Shown piece by piece: positions 13,605-23,700 of a DNA stretch of 64,000 bases. Every line of letters begins with the position of its first letter. Within the stretch, counting starts at the first letter, position 1. The notes under the pieces are model-generated. The model was not told where the DNA came from. It saw only the letters and a program-made list of their open reading frames with translations, and made no database searches. The DNA lies in the NCBI RefSeq assembly GCF_047324175.1, contig NZ_CP178732.1, positions 1-64,000 of the forward strand, written 5' to 3'. Both the position numbers and the translations under genes were made by a program. This DNA is from Acerihabitans sp015654925. Lineage in GTDB: Bacteria > Pseudomonadota > Gammaproteobacteria > Enterobacterales > Enterobacteriaceae.

Positions 13605-13646
13605 CAAGGCGCGAAATTGAACTAGAATTTCGCGCCTTTCGTTTTT
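13605..13646 (+). terminator. Intrinsic terminator between nusG and rplK
   Basis: AAGGCGCGAAATT and AATTTCGCGCCTT form a perfect 13-bp stem with a short loop, followed by a T-rich tract. It separates secE-nusG from the ribosomal protein operon. Confidence 0.9.
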
Positions 13647-13722
13647 ATATGCCTGTAGGCATGTAATCGCATTTACACTGGGGAGCCTTAACCGGCGCTA
13701 TCACCCGCTAGAGGAAATACAC

Positions 13723-14151
13723 ATGGCCAAGAAAGTACAAGCCTATGTAAAACTGCAGGTTGCTGCAGGCATGGCGAATCCAAGTCCGCCGGTTGGCCCA
13801 GCACTGGGTCAGCAGGGCGTTAACATCATGGAATTCTGTAAAGCCTTCAATGCTAAAACTGAAAGCATTGAAAAAGGTTTGCCAATTCCTGTTGTTATTA
13901 CCGTTTATTCCGACCGTTCTTTCACCTTCGTTACCAAAACCCCGCCAGCCGCCGTTCTGTTGAAGAAAGCCGCGGGCGTGAAATCAGGTTCTGGTAAACC
14001 GAACAAAGACAAAGTCGGTAAAGTAACGCATGCTCAGGTTCGTGAAATCGCGGAAACCAAAGCGGCGGATATGACGGGTGCCGATGTGGAAGCGATGTCT
14101 CGCTCCATTGAAGGTACTGCTCGTTCCATGGGCCTGGTAGTGGAGGATTAA
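13723..14151 (+). CDS. rplK: 50S ribosomal protein L11
   Basis: L11 forms the stalk base and GTPase-associated centre with 23S helices 43-44, and is needed for RelA activation. The 142-residue protein has the conserved N-terminal YVKLQVAAGMANPSPPVGPALGQ and the C-terminal RNA-binding domain. GAGGAA lies upstream of the ATG. In E. coli the L1 protein represses this operon by binding the rplK leader; the short leader here (13647-13722) would hold that site. The gene is three bases from rplA. Confidence 0.98.
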   Translation: MAKKVQAYVKLQVAAGMANPSPPVGPALGQQGVNIMEFCKAFNAKTESIEKGLPIPVVITVYSDRSFTFVTKTPPAAVLLKKAAGVKSGSGKPNKDKVGKVTHAQVREIAETKAADMTGADVEAMSRSIEGTARSMGLVVED

Positions 14152-14154
14152 GAA

Positions 14155-14859
14155 ATGGCTAAACTGACCAAGCGCATGCGTGTAATCCGCGACAAAGTTG
14201 ATTCCACTAAGCAATATGACATCAATGAAGCCGTTGCCCTGCTCAAAGAGCTGGCCACCGCCAAATTCGTTGAAAGCATCGATGTTGCCGTAAATCTGGG
14301 TATCGACGCGCGTAAATCCGACCAAAACGTTCGTGGTGCCACGGTTCTGCCTAACGGTACCGGTCGTACCGTTCGCGTTGCCGTATTCACCCAGGGCGCT
14401 AACGTCGAAGCTGCCAAAGCAGCCGGCGCAGACCTGGTGGGCATGGATGACCTGGCCGATCAGATCAAGAAAGGCGAATTCAACTTTGACGTTGTTATCG
14501 CTTCCCCTGATGCAATGCGCGTCGTGGGCCAATTGGGCCAGATCCTCGGGCCGCGCGGCCTGATGCCTAACCCGAAAGTGGGTACCGTAACCCCGAACGT
14601 AGCCGAAGCGGTTAAAAACGCCAAAGCCGGTCAGGTCCGTTATCGCAACGACAAAAACGGTATCATCCACACCACCATCGGTAAAGTAGACTTCGATACT
14701 GAGAAATTGAAAGAAAACCTGGAATCCTTGCTGGTTGCGCTGAAAAAAGCAAAACCGACTCAGGCCAAGGGCGTGTACATCAAAAAGATCAGTCTTTCTA
14801 CCACCATGGGTGCTGGTCTGGCTATCGACCAAAGCGGCCTGGCAACGGTTGTTGCTTAA
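14155..14859 (+). CDS. rplA: 50S ribosomal protein L1
   Basis: L1 binds the mobile L1 stalk of 23S rRNA and also acts as translational repressor of rplKA. The 234-residue protein carries the family signature near residues 120-140 (VGQLGQILGPRGLMPNPKVGTV). It follows rplK with a three-base gap. Confidence 0.98.
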   Translation: MAKLTKRMRVIRDKVDSTKQYDINEAVALLKELATAKFVESIDVAVNLGIDARKSDQNVRGATVLPNGTGRTVRVAVFTQGANVEAAKAAGADLVGMDDLADQIKKGEFNFDVVIASPDAMRVVGQLGQILGPRGLMPNPKVGTVTPNVAEAVKNAKAGQVRYRNDKNGIIHTTIGKVDFDTEKLKENLESLLVALKKAKPTQAKGVYIKKISLSTTMGAGLAIDQSGLATVVA

Positions 14860-14954
14860 TAGCCCTTTACGCGGGCGAAAGATTTGTCTAGAATCTAACG
14901 CCCGTTGTTTCGCCATTGGCTGAAGTTTGGCCAGGGCGAACAAATAAAAGATTT

Positions 14955-15164
14955 TCGGTTGGAGCTTGGCCTTATCCAAGCCTCCGTCCAAGACCGCAGG
15001 TGTGTGTCACAGCACTTAATCTTCCTGCGTAGACGGTGACAGAACCTGAATAACATATTCGTTTGCTGGATTCTGCTCACCGTGTTTAGACGCTTACCAC
15101 CATCTCGGTGATAAGCAGTGAGTCCCGGGTGATTCTCCCCGGCTAAATCCAGGAGCAAAAGCTA
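14955..15164 (+). promoter_or_regulatory. L10 leader of rplJL
   Basis: The 305-bp gap between rplA and rplJ holds the conserved leader in which L10-(L12)4 represses rplJL. The hairpin GGAGCTTGG-CCTTAT-CCAAGCCTCC is at 14961-14985. It is followed by CGTCCAAGACCGCAGG, the sequence typical of the enterobacterial L10 leader. The upstream 14860-14954 must contain the rplJ promoter. A good ribosome-binding site (AGGAG) precedes rplJ. Confidence 0.8.
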
Positions 15165-15662
15165 ATGGCATTAAATCTTCAAGACAAACAAGCGATTGTT
15201 GCTGAAGTCAGCGAAGTAGCCAAAGGCGCGCTGTCTGCTGTCGTTGCGGATTCTCGCGGCGTTGCAGTAGGTAAAATGACTGAACTGCGTAAAGCAGGTC
15301 GTGAAGCTGGCGTATACATGCGTGTTGTTCGTAACACCTTGCTGCGTCGCGTAGTTGAAGGCACTCCTTTCGAATGCCTGAAAGACACGTTTGTTGGTCC
15401 GACCTTAATTGCATTTTCTAACGAACACCCGGGCGCAGCTGCTCGTCTGTTCAAGGCTTTTGCCAAAGACAATGCAAAATTCGAGGTTAAAGCAGCGGCC
15501 TTTGAAGGCGAAGTTATCACGGCGGCCAATATCGATCGCCTGGCAACTCTGCCGACTTACGATGAAGCAATCTCACGCCTGATGTCGGCCATGAAAGAAG
15601 CCTCTGCAGGCAAATTGGTCCGTACTCTGGCTGCACTGCGCGATCAGAAAGAAGCGGCTTAA
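15165..15662 (+). CDS. rplJ: 50S ribosomal protein L10
   Basis: L10 is the scaffold of the ribosomal stalk: its N-terminal domain binds 23S rRNA and its C-terminal helix binds L7/L12 dimers. It is also the autogenous repressor acting on the leader just upstream. The 165-residue length is that of E. coli. The N-terminal MALNLQDKQAIVAEVSEVAKGA and the family motif VVRNTLLRRVVEGTPFECL are conserved. Confidence 0.98.
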   Translation: MALNLQDKQAIVAEVSEVAKGALSAVVADSRGVAVGKMTELRKAGREAGVYMRVVRNTLLRRVVEGTPFECLKDTFVGPTLIAFSNEHPGAAARLFKAFAKDNAKFEVKAAAFEGEVITAANIDRLATLPTYDEAISRLMSAMKEASAGKLVRTLAALRDQKEAA

Positions 15663-15728
15663 TCGCCAATTGCTTTCGGTTGTTATTGCGAACGTATAAA
15701 CACTTTCTGAATTTTAGGAATAATTGTT

Positions 15729-16094
15729 ATGTCTATCACTAAAGAACAAATTCTGGACGCAGTTGCCGAAATGTCTGTAATGGACGTGGTTGAACTGATC
15801 TCCATGATGGAAACCAAATTCGGCGTTTCTGCTGCTACAGCTGTTGCTGCTGCTGCCGGCCCGGCTGAAGTTGTTGAAGAAAAAACTGAGTTCGACGTTG
15901 TCCTGACCGCTATCGGCGGTAACAAAGTATCCGTTATCAAAGCCGTTCGTAGCGCTACCGGTCTGGGCCTGAAAGAAGCCAAAGACCTGGTTGAATCTGC
16001 TCCGGCAACCATGAAAGAAGGCGTGAACAAAGACGACGCCGAAGCTCTGAAGAAAGCTCTGGAAGAAGCTGGTGCTTCTGTTGAGGTTAAGTAA
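15729..16094 (+). CDS. rplL: 50S ribosomal protein L7/L12
   Basis: L7/L12 is the multi-copy stalk protein that recruits and activates translational GTPases. The 121-residue protein has the N-terminal dimerisation domain, an Ala-rich flexible hinge (about residues 35-50) and the C-terminal domain with GLGLKEAKDLVESAP. A 66-bp gap separates it from rplJ. Confidence 0.98.
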   Translation: MSITKEQILDAVAEMSVMDVVELISMMETKFGVSAATAVAAAAGPAEVVEEKTEFDVVLTAIGGNKVSVIKAVRSATGLGLKEAKDLVESAPATMKEGVNKDDAEALKKALEEAGASVEVK

Positions 16095-16128
16095 GACCTC
16101 CCAGATTGCAGCCTGAATTTAGGCTGAT

Positions 16129-16159
16129 GGCTGGTGACTTTTTGGTCACCAGCCTTTTT
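16129..16159 (+). terminator. rplL-rpoB attenuator (partial terminator)
   Basis: GGCTGGTGAC and GTCACCAGCC form a perfect 10-bp stem with a T-rich loop, followed by TTTTT. The position just after rplL matches the E. coli attenuator that lets only a fraction of transcription continue into rpoBC. Confidence 0.88.
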
Positions 16160-16346
16160 GCGCTGTAGGGCGTCAGTGGGGTTTCACACCATTTAGCCAC
16201 TGATTAGCCTCAATATCTTTCTCTATCGACGACTTAATATACCGCATCCCCTGTAGAACCTCCCTGGTTTAACAAAGTGTGGCGAAATGGTTTAAGAGTG
16301 ATAGAAACAGGTATTGCGGAAGGGGGTTTTTCTTTCCGAACGTTGC

Positions 16347-16470
16347 ATACCCGATAGATTTCGCATTGCAGGCAGGCGGCAGGCGAGTGAATCCCGAAGA
16401 GCTTGCATTAGGTAAGTGATTGGGGTGAGCGAACGTAGCCAACACACGCAATCTGAAAGATGAAGGGTAT
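16347..16470 (+). repeat. ERIC element (enterobacterial repetitive intergenic consensus)
   Basis: About 124 bp with inverted ends (TACCCGATAGATTT at the left, GATGAAGGGTA at the right) and the ERIC core: GTGAATCCC ... AGCTTGCATTAGG, then GTAAGTGATTGGGGTGAGCG. Both correspond to the segments used as standard ERIC primers. The central part can fold as a long imperfect hairpin. It lies between the attenuator and rpoB, ending 71 bp before the rpoB start, so it is transcribed in the rpoBC leader. Confidence 0.9.
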
Positions 16471-16541
16471 AAATGGTGTTGCATGACCTGTCCTTCTTGG
16501 GCGGACAGAGTGGGTCACTGATCAGCGAGCTGAGGAACCCT

Positions 16542-19500
16542 ATGGTTTACTCCTATACCGAAAAAAAACGCATTCGTAAGGATTTTGGGAAACGTCCCCA
16601 AGTGTTGGACATCCCATATCTCCTTTCCATACAGCTTGACTCGTTTCAGAAGTTTATCGAGCAAGATCCGGAAGGGCAGTACGGACTAGAAGCAGCATTC
16701 CGTTCTGTGTTCCCCATTCAAAGTTACAGCGGCAATTCGGAACTGCAGTATGTCAGTTACCGTCTGGGCGAGCCTGTATTTGATGTCAAAGAGTGCCAGA
16801 TTCGTGGAGTAACGTTCTCCGCGCCGCTGCGCGTTAAACTGCGCCTGGTGATTTATGAGCGTGAAGCTCCTGAAGGCACGGTAAAAGACATCAAGGAACA
16901 GGAAGTCTACATGGGCGAGATACCGCTCATGACCGATAACGGGACTTTTGTGATCAACGGGACCGAGCGTGTCATCGTATCCCAGTTGCATCGTAGCCCC
17001 GGCGTATTCTTTGACAGCGATAAGGGCAAGACGCATTCGTCCGGTAAAGTGCTGTATAACGCACGTATCATCCCTTACCGCGGTTCCTGGCTGGATTTTG
17101 AATTCGATCCCAAAGATAACCTATTCGTTCGTATCGACCGTCGGCGTAAGCTGCCCGCAACCATCGTTTTGCGTGCGCTGAATTTCACCACGGCACAGAT
17201 CCTGGATACGTTCTTTGACAAAGTGGTTTATGAAATCCAAGACAATAAACTGCAAATGGAACTCGTTCCTGAGCGTTTACGTGGTGAAACCGCTTCGTTT
17301 GATATTGAATCCAACGGCACCGTCTATGTAGAAAAGGGCCGCCGCATTACCGCGCGCCATATCCGCCTGCTCGAAAAAGACGGCATTGACAAGATTCAGG
17401 TACCGGTCGAGTACATCATCGGTAAAGTGGTCGTCAAAGATTACATCGATGAAAATACCGGTGAAATCATTTGTCCGGCCAACATGGAACTGACGTTGGA
17501 TCTGCTGGCTAAGCTAAGCCAGGCGGGACACAAGCGTATCGAAACGCTGTTTACCAACGATCTGGACCATGGTTCGTACATGTCCGAGACCCTGCGCGTC
17601 GATCCGACCAGCGATCGCCTGAGCGCGCTGGTTGAAATCTACCGCATGATGCGTCCCGGCGAGCCGCCGACCCGCGAAGCGGCTGAAAATCTGTTTGAAA
17701 ACCTGTTCTTCTCCGAAGATCGTTACGATCTGTCAGCCGTGGGACGGATGAAGTTCAACCGTTCGCTGCTGCGTGAAGAGATTGAAGGTTCGGGTATCCT
17801 GAGCAAGCTCGACATCATTGAAGTGATGAAGAAACTGATCGATATCCGTAACGGCAAAGGCGAAGTCGATGATATCGACCATCTGGGCAACCGTCGCATT
17901 CGCTCCGTGGGCGAAATGGCGGAAAACCAGTTCCGCGTTGGCCTGGTGCGTGTTGAACGTGCGGTAAAAGAACGTCTGTCCCTGGGCGATCTCGATACGT
18001 TGATGCCGCAGGACATGATCAATGCCAAGCCTATTTCCGCCGCGGTGAAAGAGTTCTTTGGTTCCAGCCAGCTGTCTCAATTTATGGACCAGAACAACCC
18101 GCTGTCGGAAATCACCCATAAGCGCCGTATTTCCGCTTTGGGCCCAGGCGGCTTGACCCGCGAACGCGCCGGCTTTGAAGTCCGTGACGTGCATCCGACC
18201 CATTACGGCCGGGTATGTCCAATCGAAACGCCGGAAGGTCCGAACATCGGGTTGATCAACTCCTTGTCCGTTTACGCGCAGACCAACGAATATGGCTTCC
18301 TTGAGACGCCGTATCGCCGGGTGCGTGAAAACGTGGTAACCGATGAGATCCATTACCTGTCCGCGATTGAAGAAGGCAACTTCGTTATTGCCCAGGCCAA
18401 TACCGATCTCGATGATGAAGGCCATTTCATCGACGATCTGATTACGTGCCGCAGCAAAGGCGAATCCAGCCTGTTCACCCGTGACCAGGTGGACTATATG
18501 GACGTATCGACCCAGCAGATCGTGTCGGTGGGTGCTTCGTTGATTCCGTTCCTGGAACACGATGACGCCAACCGCGCCCTGATGGGTGCGAACATGCAGC
18601 GTCAAGCCGTGCCAACCCTGCGTGCCGATAAGCCGCTGGTGGGTACCGGCATGGAACGTGCGGTGGCAGTTGACTCCGGCGTAACCGCCGTAGCCAAACG
18701 CGGCGGCACCATCCAGTACGTCGATGCATCGCGTATCGTGATTAACGTTAACCCCGACGAGATGGTTGCGGGCGAAGCGGGTATCGACATTTACAACCTC
18801 ACCAAATACACCCGTTCCAACCAGAACACCTGTATCAGCCAGATGCCTTGCGTCTCGCTGGGTGAACCGATTGAACGCGGCGACGTGCTGGCTGACGGCC
18901 CGTCCACCGATTTAGGTGAACTGGCCCTGGGCCAGAACATGCGCGTAGCGTTCATGCCGTGGAACGGCTATAACTTCGAAGACTCCATTTTGGTCTCCGA
19001 ACGCGTGGTGCAGGAAGATCGCTTTACCACCATTCATATCCAGGAATTGGCCTGCGTGTCCCGCGACACCAAGCTGGGGCCTGAAGAGATCACCGCCGAC
19101 ATCCCGAACGTGGGTGAAGCCGCTCTCTCCAAACTGGATGAATCCGGTATCGTTTATATCGGTGCGGAAGTGACCGGTGGCGATATCCTGGTGGGCAAGG
19201 TTACGCCGAAAGGCGAAACCCAGCTGACTCCGGAAGAGAAACTGTTGCGCGCCATCTTTGGCGAAAAAGCCTCCGACGTGAAAGACTCGTCGCTGCGCGT
19301 GCCTAACGGCGTGTCCGGTACGGTTATCGATGTACAGGTCTTTACCCGCGACGGCGTGGAAAAAGACAAACGCGCGCTGGAAATCGAAGAAATGCAGCTT
19401 AAGCAGGTTAAGAAAGACCTGACTGAAGAACTGCAGATTTTTGAAGCCGGCCTGTTTGCCCGTATCCATGACGTGCTGGTTTCCGGCGGCATCGAAGACG

Positions 19501-20570
19501 AGAAGCTGTCCAAGCTGACCCGTGAGCGTTGGCTGGAACTGGGTCTGAGCGACGAAGACAAACAGAATCAACTGGAACAACTGGCCGAACAGTACGACGA
19601 ACTGAAGACCGTGTTCGAGAAGAAACTGGAAGCGAAACGCCGCAAGATCACCCAGGGCGACGATCTGGCGCCGGGCGTGCTGAAAATCGTCAAGGTTTAC
19701 CTGGCGGTCAAACGTCAGATCCAACCGGGCGACAAGATGGCGGGCCGTCATGGTAACAAGGGCGTTATCTCCAAGATCAACCCGATCGAAGATATGCCTT
19801 ACGATGAAAACGGCGTGCCGGTGGATATCGTACTGAATCCGCTGGGCGTACCGTCGCGTATGAACATCGGCCAGATTCTGGAAACCCATCTGGGCATGGC
19901 GGCGAAAGGCATCGGCGACAAGATCAACGCTATGCTCAAACGCCATGAAGATGTGGCCAAGCTGCGCGAATTCATCCAGAAAGCGTATGACTTGGGGGAT
20001 GATGTCCGCCAGAAGGTGGACCTCAATACCTTTACTGATGACGAAGTGTTCCGTCTGGCTGAAAACCTGAAGAAGGGTATGCCGATCGCAACACCGGTGT
20101 TTGACGGCGCCAAGGAAAAAGAGATCAAGGAACTGCTGGAACTGGGCGGCTTGCCTACTTCCGGTCAGATCACCTTGTTTGACGGCCGTACCGGTGAGCA
20201 GTTCGAACGTCAGGTAACCGTAGGGTACATGTACATGCTTAAACTCAACCACTTGGTGGATGACAAGATGCATGCGCGTTCTACCGGTTCCTATAGCCTG
20301 GTTACCCAGCAGCCGCTGGGTGGTAAGGCGCAGTTCGGTGGTCAACGCTTCGGTGAGATGGAAGTGTGGGCGCTGGAAGCCTATGGGGCGGCGTACACCC
20401 TGCAGGAAATGCTGACAGTCAAGTCGGATGATGTTAACGGTCGTACCAAGATGTACAAAAACATCGTGGATGGCAATCATACGATGGAACCAGGTATGCC
20501 GGAGTCCTTCAACGTATTGTTGAAAGAAATCCGCTCTCTGGGCATCAACATCGAGCTGGAAGAAGAGTAA
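16542..20570 (+). CDS. rpoB: DNA-directed RNA polymerase beta subunit
   Basis: This is the beta subunit of core RNA polymerase, 1342 residues, exactly the E. coli length. The rifampicin-pocket segment (near residues 507-540) reads as wild type: SSQLSQFMDQNNPLSEIT followed by HKRRISALGPGG. The catalytic-face motif GDKMAGRHGNKG is near 1064 and the C-terminal QQPLGGKAQFGGQRFGEME is intact. I chose the ATG at 16542 (MVYSYTEKKRIRKDFG) with GAGGA about 10 bp upstream; an upstream in-frame GTG at 16473 would read out of the ERIC element. It is co-transcribed with rpoC. Confidence 0.98.
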   Translation: MVYSYTEKKRIRKDFGKRPQVLDIPYLLSIQLDSFQKFIEQDPEGQYGLEAAFRSVFPIQSYSGNSELQYVSYRLGEPVFDVKECQIRGVTFSAPLRVKLRLVIYEREAPEGTVKDIKEQEVYMGEIPLMTDNGTFVINGTERVIVSQLHRSPGVFFDSDKGKTHSSGKVLYNARIIPYRGSWLDFEFDPKDNLFVRIDRRRKLPATIVLRALNFTTAQILDTFFDKVVYEIQDNKLQMELVPERLRGETASFDIESNGTVYVEKGRRITARHIRLLEKDGIDKIQVPVEYIIGKVVVKDYIDENTGEIICPANMELTLDLLAKLSQAGHKRIETLFTNDLDHGSYMSETLRVDPTSDRLSALVEIYRMMRPGEPPTREAAENLFENLFFSEDRYDLSAVGRMKFNRSLLREEIEGSGILSKLDIIEVMKKLIDIRNGKGEVDDIDHLGNRRIRSVGEMAENQFRVGLVRVERAVKERLSLGDLDTLMPQDMINAKPISAAVKEFFGSSQLSQFMDQNNPLSEITHKRRISALGPGGLTRERAGFEVRDVHPTHYGRVCPIETPEGPNIGLINSLSVYAQTNEYGFLETPYRRVRENVVTDEIHYLSAIEEGNFVIAQANTDLDDEGHFIDDLITCRSKGESSLFTRDQVDYMDVSTQQIVSVGASLIPFLEHDDANRALMGANMQRQAVPTLRADKPLVGTGMERAVAVDSGVTAVAKRGGTIQYVDASRIVINVNPDEMVAGEAGIDIYNLTKYTRSNQNTCISQMPCVSLGEPIERGDVLADGPSTDLGELALGQNMRVAFMPWNGYNFEDSILVSERVVQEDRFTTIHIQELACVSRDTKLGPEEITADIPNVGEAALSKLDESGIVYIGAEVTGGDILVGKVTPKGETQLTPEEKLLRAIFGEKASDVKDSSLRVPNGVSGTVIDVQVFTRDGVEKDKRALEIEEMQLKQVKKDLTEELQIFEAGLFARIHDVLVSGGIEDEKLSKLTRERWLELGLSDEDKQNQLEQLAEQYDELKTVFEKKLEAKRRKITQGDDLAPGVLKIVKVYLAVKRQIQPGDKMAGRHGNKGVISKINPIEDMPYDENGVPVDIVLNPLGVPSRMNIGQILETHLGMAAKGIGDKINAMLKRHEDVAKLREFIQKAYDLGDDVRQKVDLNTFTDDEVFRLAENLKKGMPIATPVFDGAKEKEIKELLELGGLPTSGQITLFDGRTGEQFERQVTVGYMYMLKLNHLVDDKMHARSTGSYSLVTQQPLGGKAQFGGQRFGEMEVWALEAYGAAYTLQEMLTVKSDDVNGRTKMYKNIVDGNHTMEPGMPESFNVLLKEIRSLGINIELEEE

Positions 20571-20717
20571 TTATCCCTGATGGCTTTCAGATTGCAGCCA
20601 GAGTGCCTGCGGTTTGACAGATAATGGGGATATCGGCTCGGGTGCGTTCGCACCGGTAATAAGGGCGCCTGAGCGTTTCAGGCGCCTAACAGGTCTAACT
20701 CCGACAGGAGCCAATCC

Positions 20718-23700
20718 GTGAAAGATTTGCTTAAGTTTCTGAAAGCACAAACCAAGACCGAAGAGTTTGATGCGATCAAAATCGCCCTGGCCTCGCCAGA
20801 TATGATTCGTTCCTGGTCGTTCGGCGAAGTGAAGAAGCCGGAAACCATTAACTACCGTACGTTCAAACCAGAACGTGACGGGCTTTTCTGCGCCCGTATT
20901 TTCGGGCCGGTAAAAGATTACGAATGCTTGTGCGGAAAGTACAAGCGTCTTAAACACCGCGGCGTGATTTGTGAAAAATGCGGCGTTGAAGTGACCCAGA
21001 CCAAAGTGCGTCGTGAACGCATGGGCCATATCGAGCTGGCTTCGCCGACAGCCCATATCTGGTTCCTGAAATCATTGCCGTCCCGTATCGGCCTGCTGCT
21101 GGATATGCCGCTGCGTGATATCGAACGCGTGCTGTACTTCGAGTCTTATGTGGTAGTCGAAGGCGGCATGACGAACCTGGAACGTCGCCAGATCCTGACC
21201 GAAGAGCAGTATCTGGACGCGTTGGAAGAGTTCGGTGATGAGTTCGACGCCAAAATGGGCGCCGAAGCTATCCAGGCCCTGCTGAAAAACATGGATCTGG
21301 AAGCGGAATGCGAAACCCTGCGTGAAGAGTTGCAAGAAACCAACTCTGAAACCAAACGCAAGAAGCTGACCAAACGTATCAAGCTGCTGGAAGCCTTTGT
21401 CCAGTCCGGCAATAAGCCGGAATGGATGATCCTGACGGTTCTGCCGGTATTGCCGCCCGATTTGCGTCCGCTGGTACCGCTGGACGGCGGTCGTTTCGCG
21501 ACCTCCGATCTGAACGATTTGTACCGCCGCGTGATCAACCGCAATAACCGCTTGAAGCGTCTGCTGGATCTGGCTGCGCCGGATATCATCGTACGTAACG
21601 AAAAACGTATGCTGCAGGAAGCGGTGGATGCGCTGTTGGATAACGGCCGTCGCGGCCGGGCCATTACCGGCTCCAACAAGCGTCCGCTGAAATCACTGGC
21701 CGATATGATCAAAGGCAAGCAGGGTCGCTTCCGTCAGAACCTGCTCGGTAAACGCGTGGACTACTCCGGTCGTTCCGTTATTACCGTAGGTCCGTACCTG
21801 CGTCTGCATCAGTGCGGCCTGCCGAAGAAAATGGCGCTTGAACTGTTTAAACCCTTTATCTACGGCAAGCTTGAACTGCGTGGCCTCGCGACCACCATCA
21901 AAGCCGCCAAGAAAATGGTTGAACGTGAAGAAGCCGTGGTCTGGGATATCCTGGATGAAGTCATCCGCGAACACCCGGTCCTGCTCAACCGTGCGCCAAC
22001 CCTGCACCGTTTGGGCATCCAGGCGTTTGAACCCGTACTGATCGAAGGTAAAGCCATCCAGCTGCACCCGCTGGTCTGCGCCGCGTACAACGCCGACTTC
22101 GATGGTGACCAGATGGCCGTGCACGTACCGCTGACGCTGGAAGCCCAGTTGGAAGCCCGTGCGCTGATGATGTCCACCAATAACATCCTGTCGCCGGCCA
22201 ACGGCGAGCCGATTATCGTTCCGTCCCAGGACGTGGTGCTGGGTCTGTATTACATGACCCGCGACCGTGTTAACGGTAAAGGCGAAGGCATGGTATTGAC
22301 CGGGCCGAAAGAAGCGGAACGCATTTATCGCGGCGGCATTGCCGAGCTGCATGCGCGCGTCAAAGTGCGTATTACCGAGCACGCCAAGAATGAAGAAGGC
22401 GAATGGATCGAGAACACGCACATTGTCGACACGACCGTTGGTCGCGCGATTTTGTGGATGATCGTTCCCAAAGGCCTGCCGTTCGCGCTGGTCAACCAGG
22501 CGCTGGGTAAAAAAGCCATCTCCAAGATGCTTAATACCTGCTATCGCGTGCTGGGTCTCAAGCCGACCGTTATTTTTGCTGACCAGATCATGTATACCGG
22601 TTTTGCCTACGCTGCCCGTTCTGGCTCGTCGGTAGGTATCGATGATATGGTTATCCCGGCCAAGAAAGCGGGGATCATTGAAGAAGCCGAAGCCGAAGTG
22701 GCCGAAATCCAGGAGCAGTTCCAGTCTGGCTTGGTGACCGCGGGCGAACGCTACAATAAGGTTATCGATATCTGGGCCGCGGCCAACGAACGTGTTGCCA
22801 AGGCGATGATGGATAACCTGTCCACCGAAGCGGTGATTAACCGTGACGGCGTGGAAGAGCGCCAGGTGTCCTTCAACAGCATCTTTATGATGGCCGACTC
22901 CGGCGCCCGTGGTTCCGCCGCGCAGATTCGCCAGTTGGCGGGTATGCGTGGTCTGATGGCGAAGCCGGATGGTTCCATCATCGAAACGCCGATCACCGCG
23001 AACTTCCGTGAAGGGCTGAACGTACTCCAGTACTTCATTTCCACCCATGGTGCTCGTAAAGGCTTGGCGGATACCGCGTTGAAGACCGCTAACTCCGGTT
23101 ATCTGACCCGTCGTCTGGTTGACGTGGCGCAGGATCTGGTGGTTACCGAAGACGACTGCGGCACCCATGCCGGCGTGACCATGACCCCGGTTATCGAGGG
23201 TGGTGATGTTAAAGAACCGCTGCGTGAGCGCGTACTGGGCCGTGTCACGGCTGAAGACGTCCTCAAGCCGGGCACGGCTGACATCCTGGTTGAGCGCAAT
23301 ACGCTGCTGAACGAACAATGGTGTGACATCCTGGAAGAAAATTCCGTGGATATCATCAAAGTCCGTTCGGTTGTAACCTGCGAAACCGACTTCGGCGTCT
23401 GTGCGAACTGCTACGGCCGCGATCTGGCCCGTGGGCATCTGGTCAATAAAGGTGAGGCTATCGGGGTTATCGCCGCGCAGTCCATCGGCGAACCCGGTAC
23501 CCAGCTGACCATGCGTACGTTCCATATCGGTGGCGCCGCCTCGCGTAACGCCGCCGAATCCAGCATTCAGGTGAAAAACAAGGGTACCATCCGTTTGAAC
23601 AACGCCAAGTTTGTTGTCAACGGTGCCGGTAAACTGGTTATCACTTCGCGTAATACCGAACTGAAGCTGATCGACGAATTCGGTCGTACCAAAGAAAGCT

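Noticed and set aside
13984..14991. Antisense frame of 335 codons opposite rplK-rplA
   Set aside because: Low-complexity translation without family resemblance, lying over two certain ribosomal protein genes.
17733..20480. Long antisense reading frames opposite rpoB (17733-18605 and 18912-20480)
   Set aside because: Same reason as for rpoC; rpoB is certain on the plus strand.
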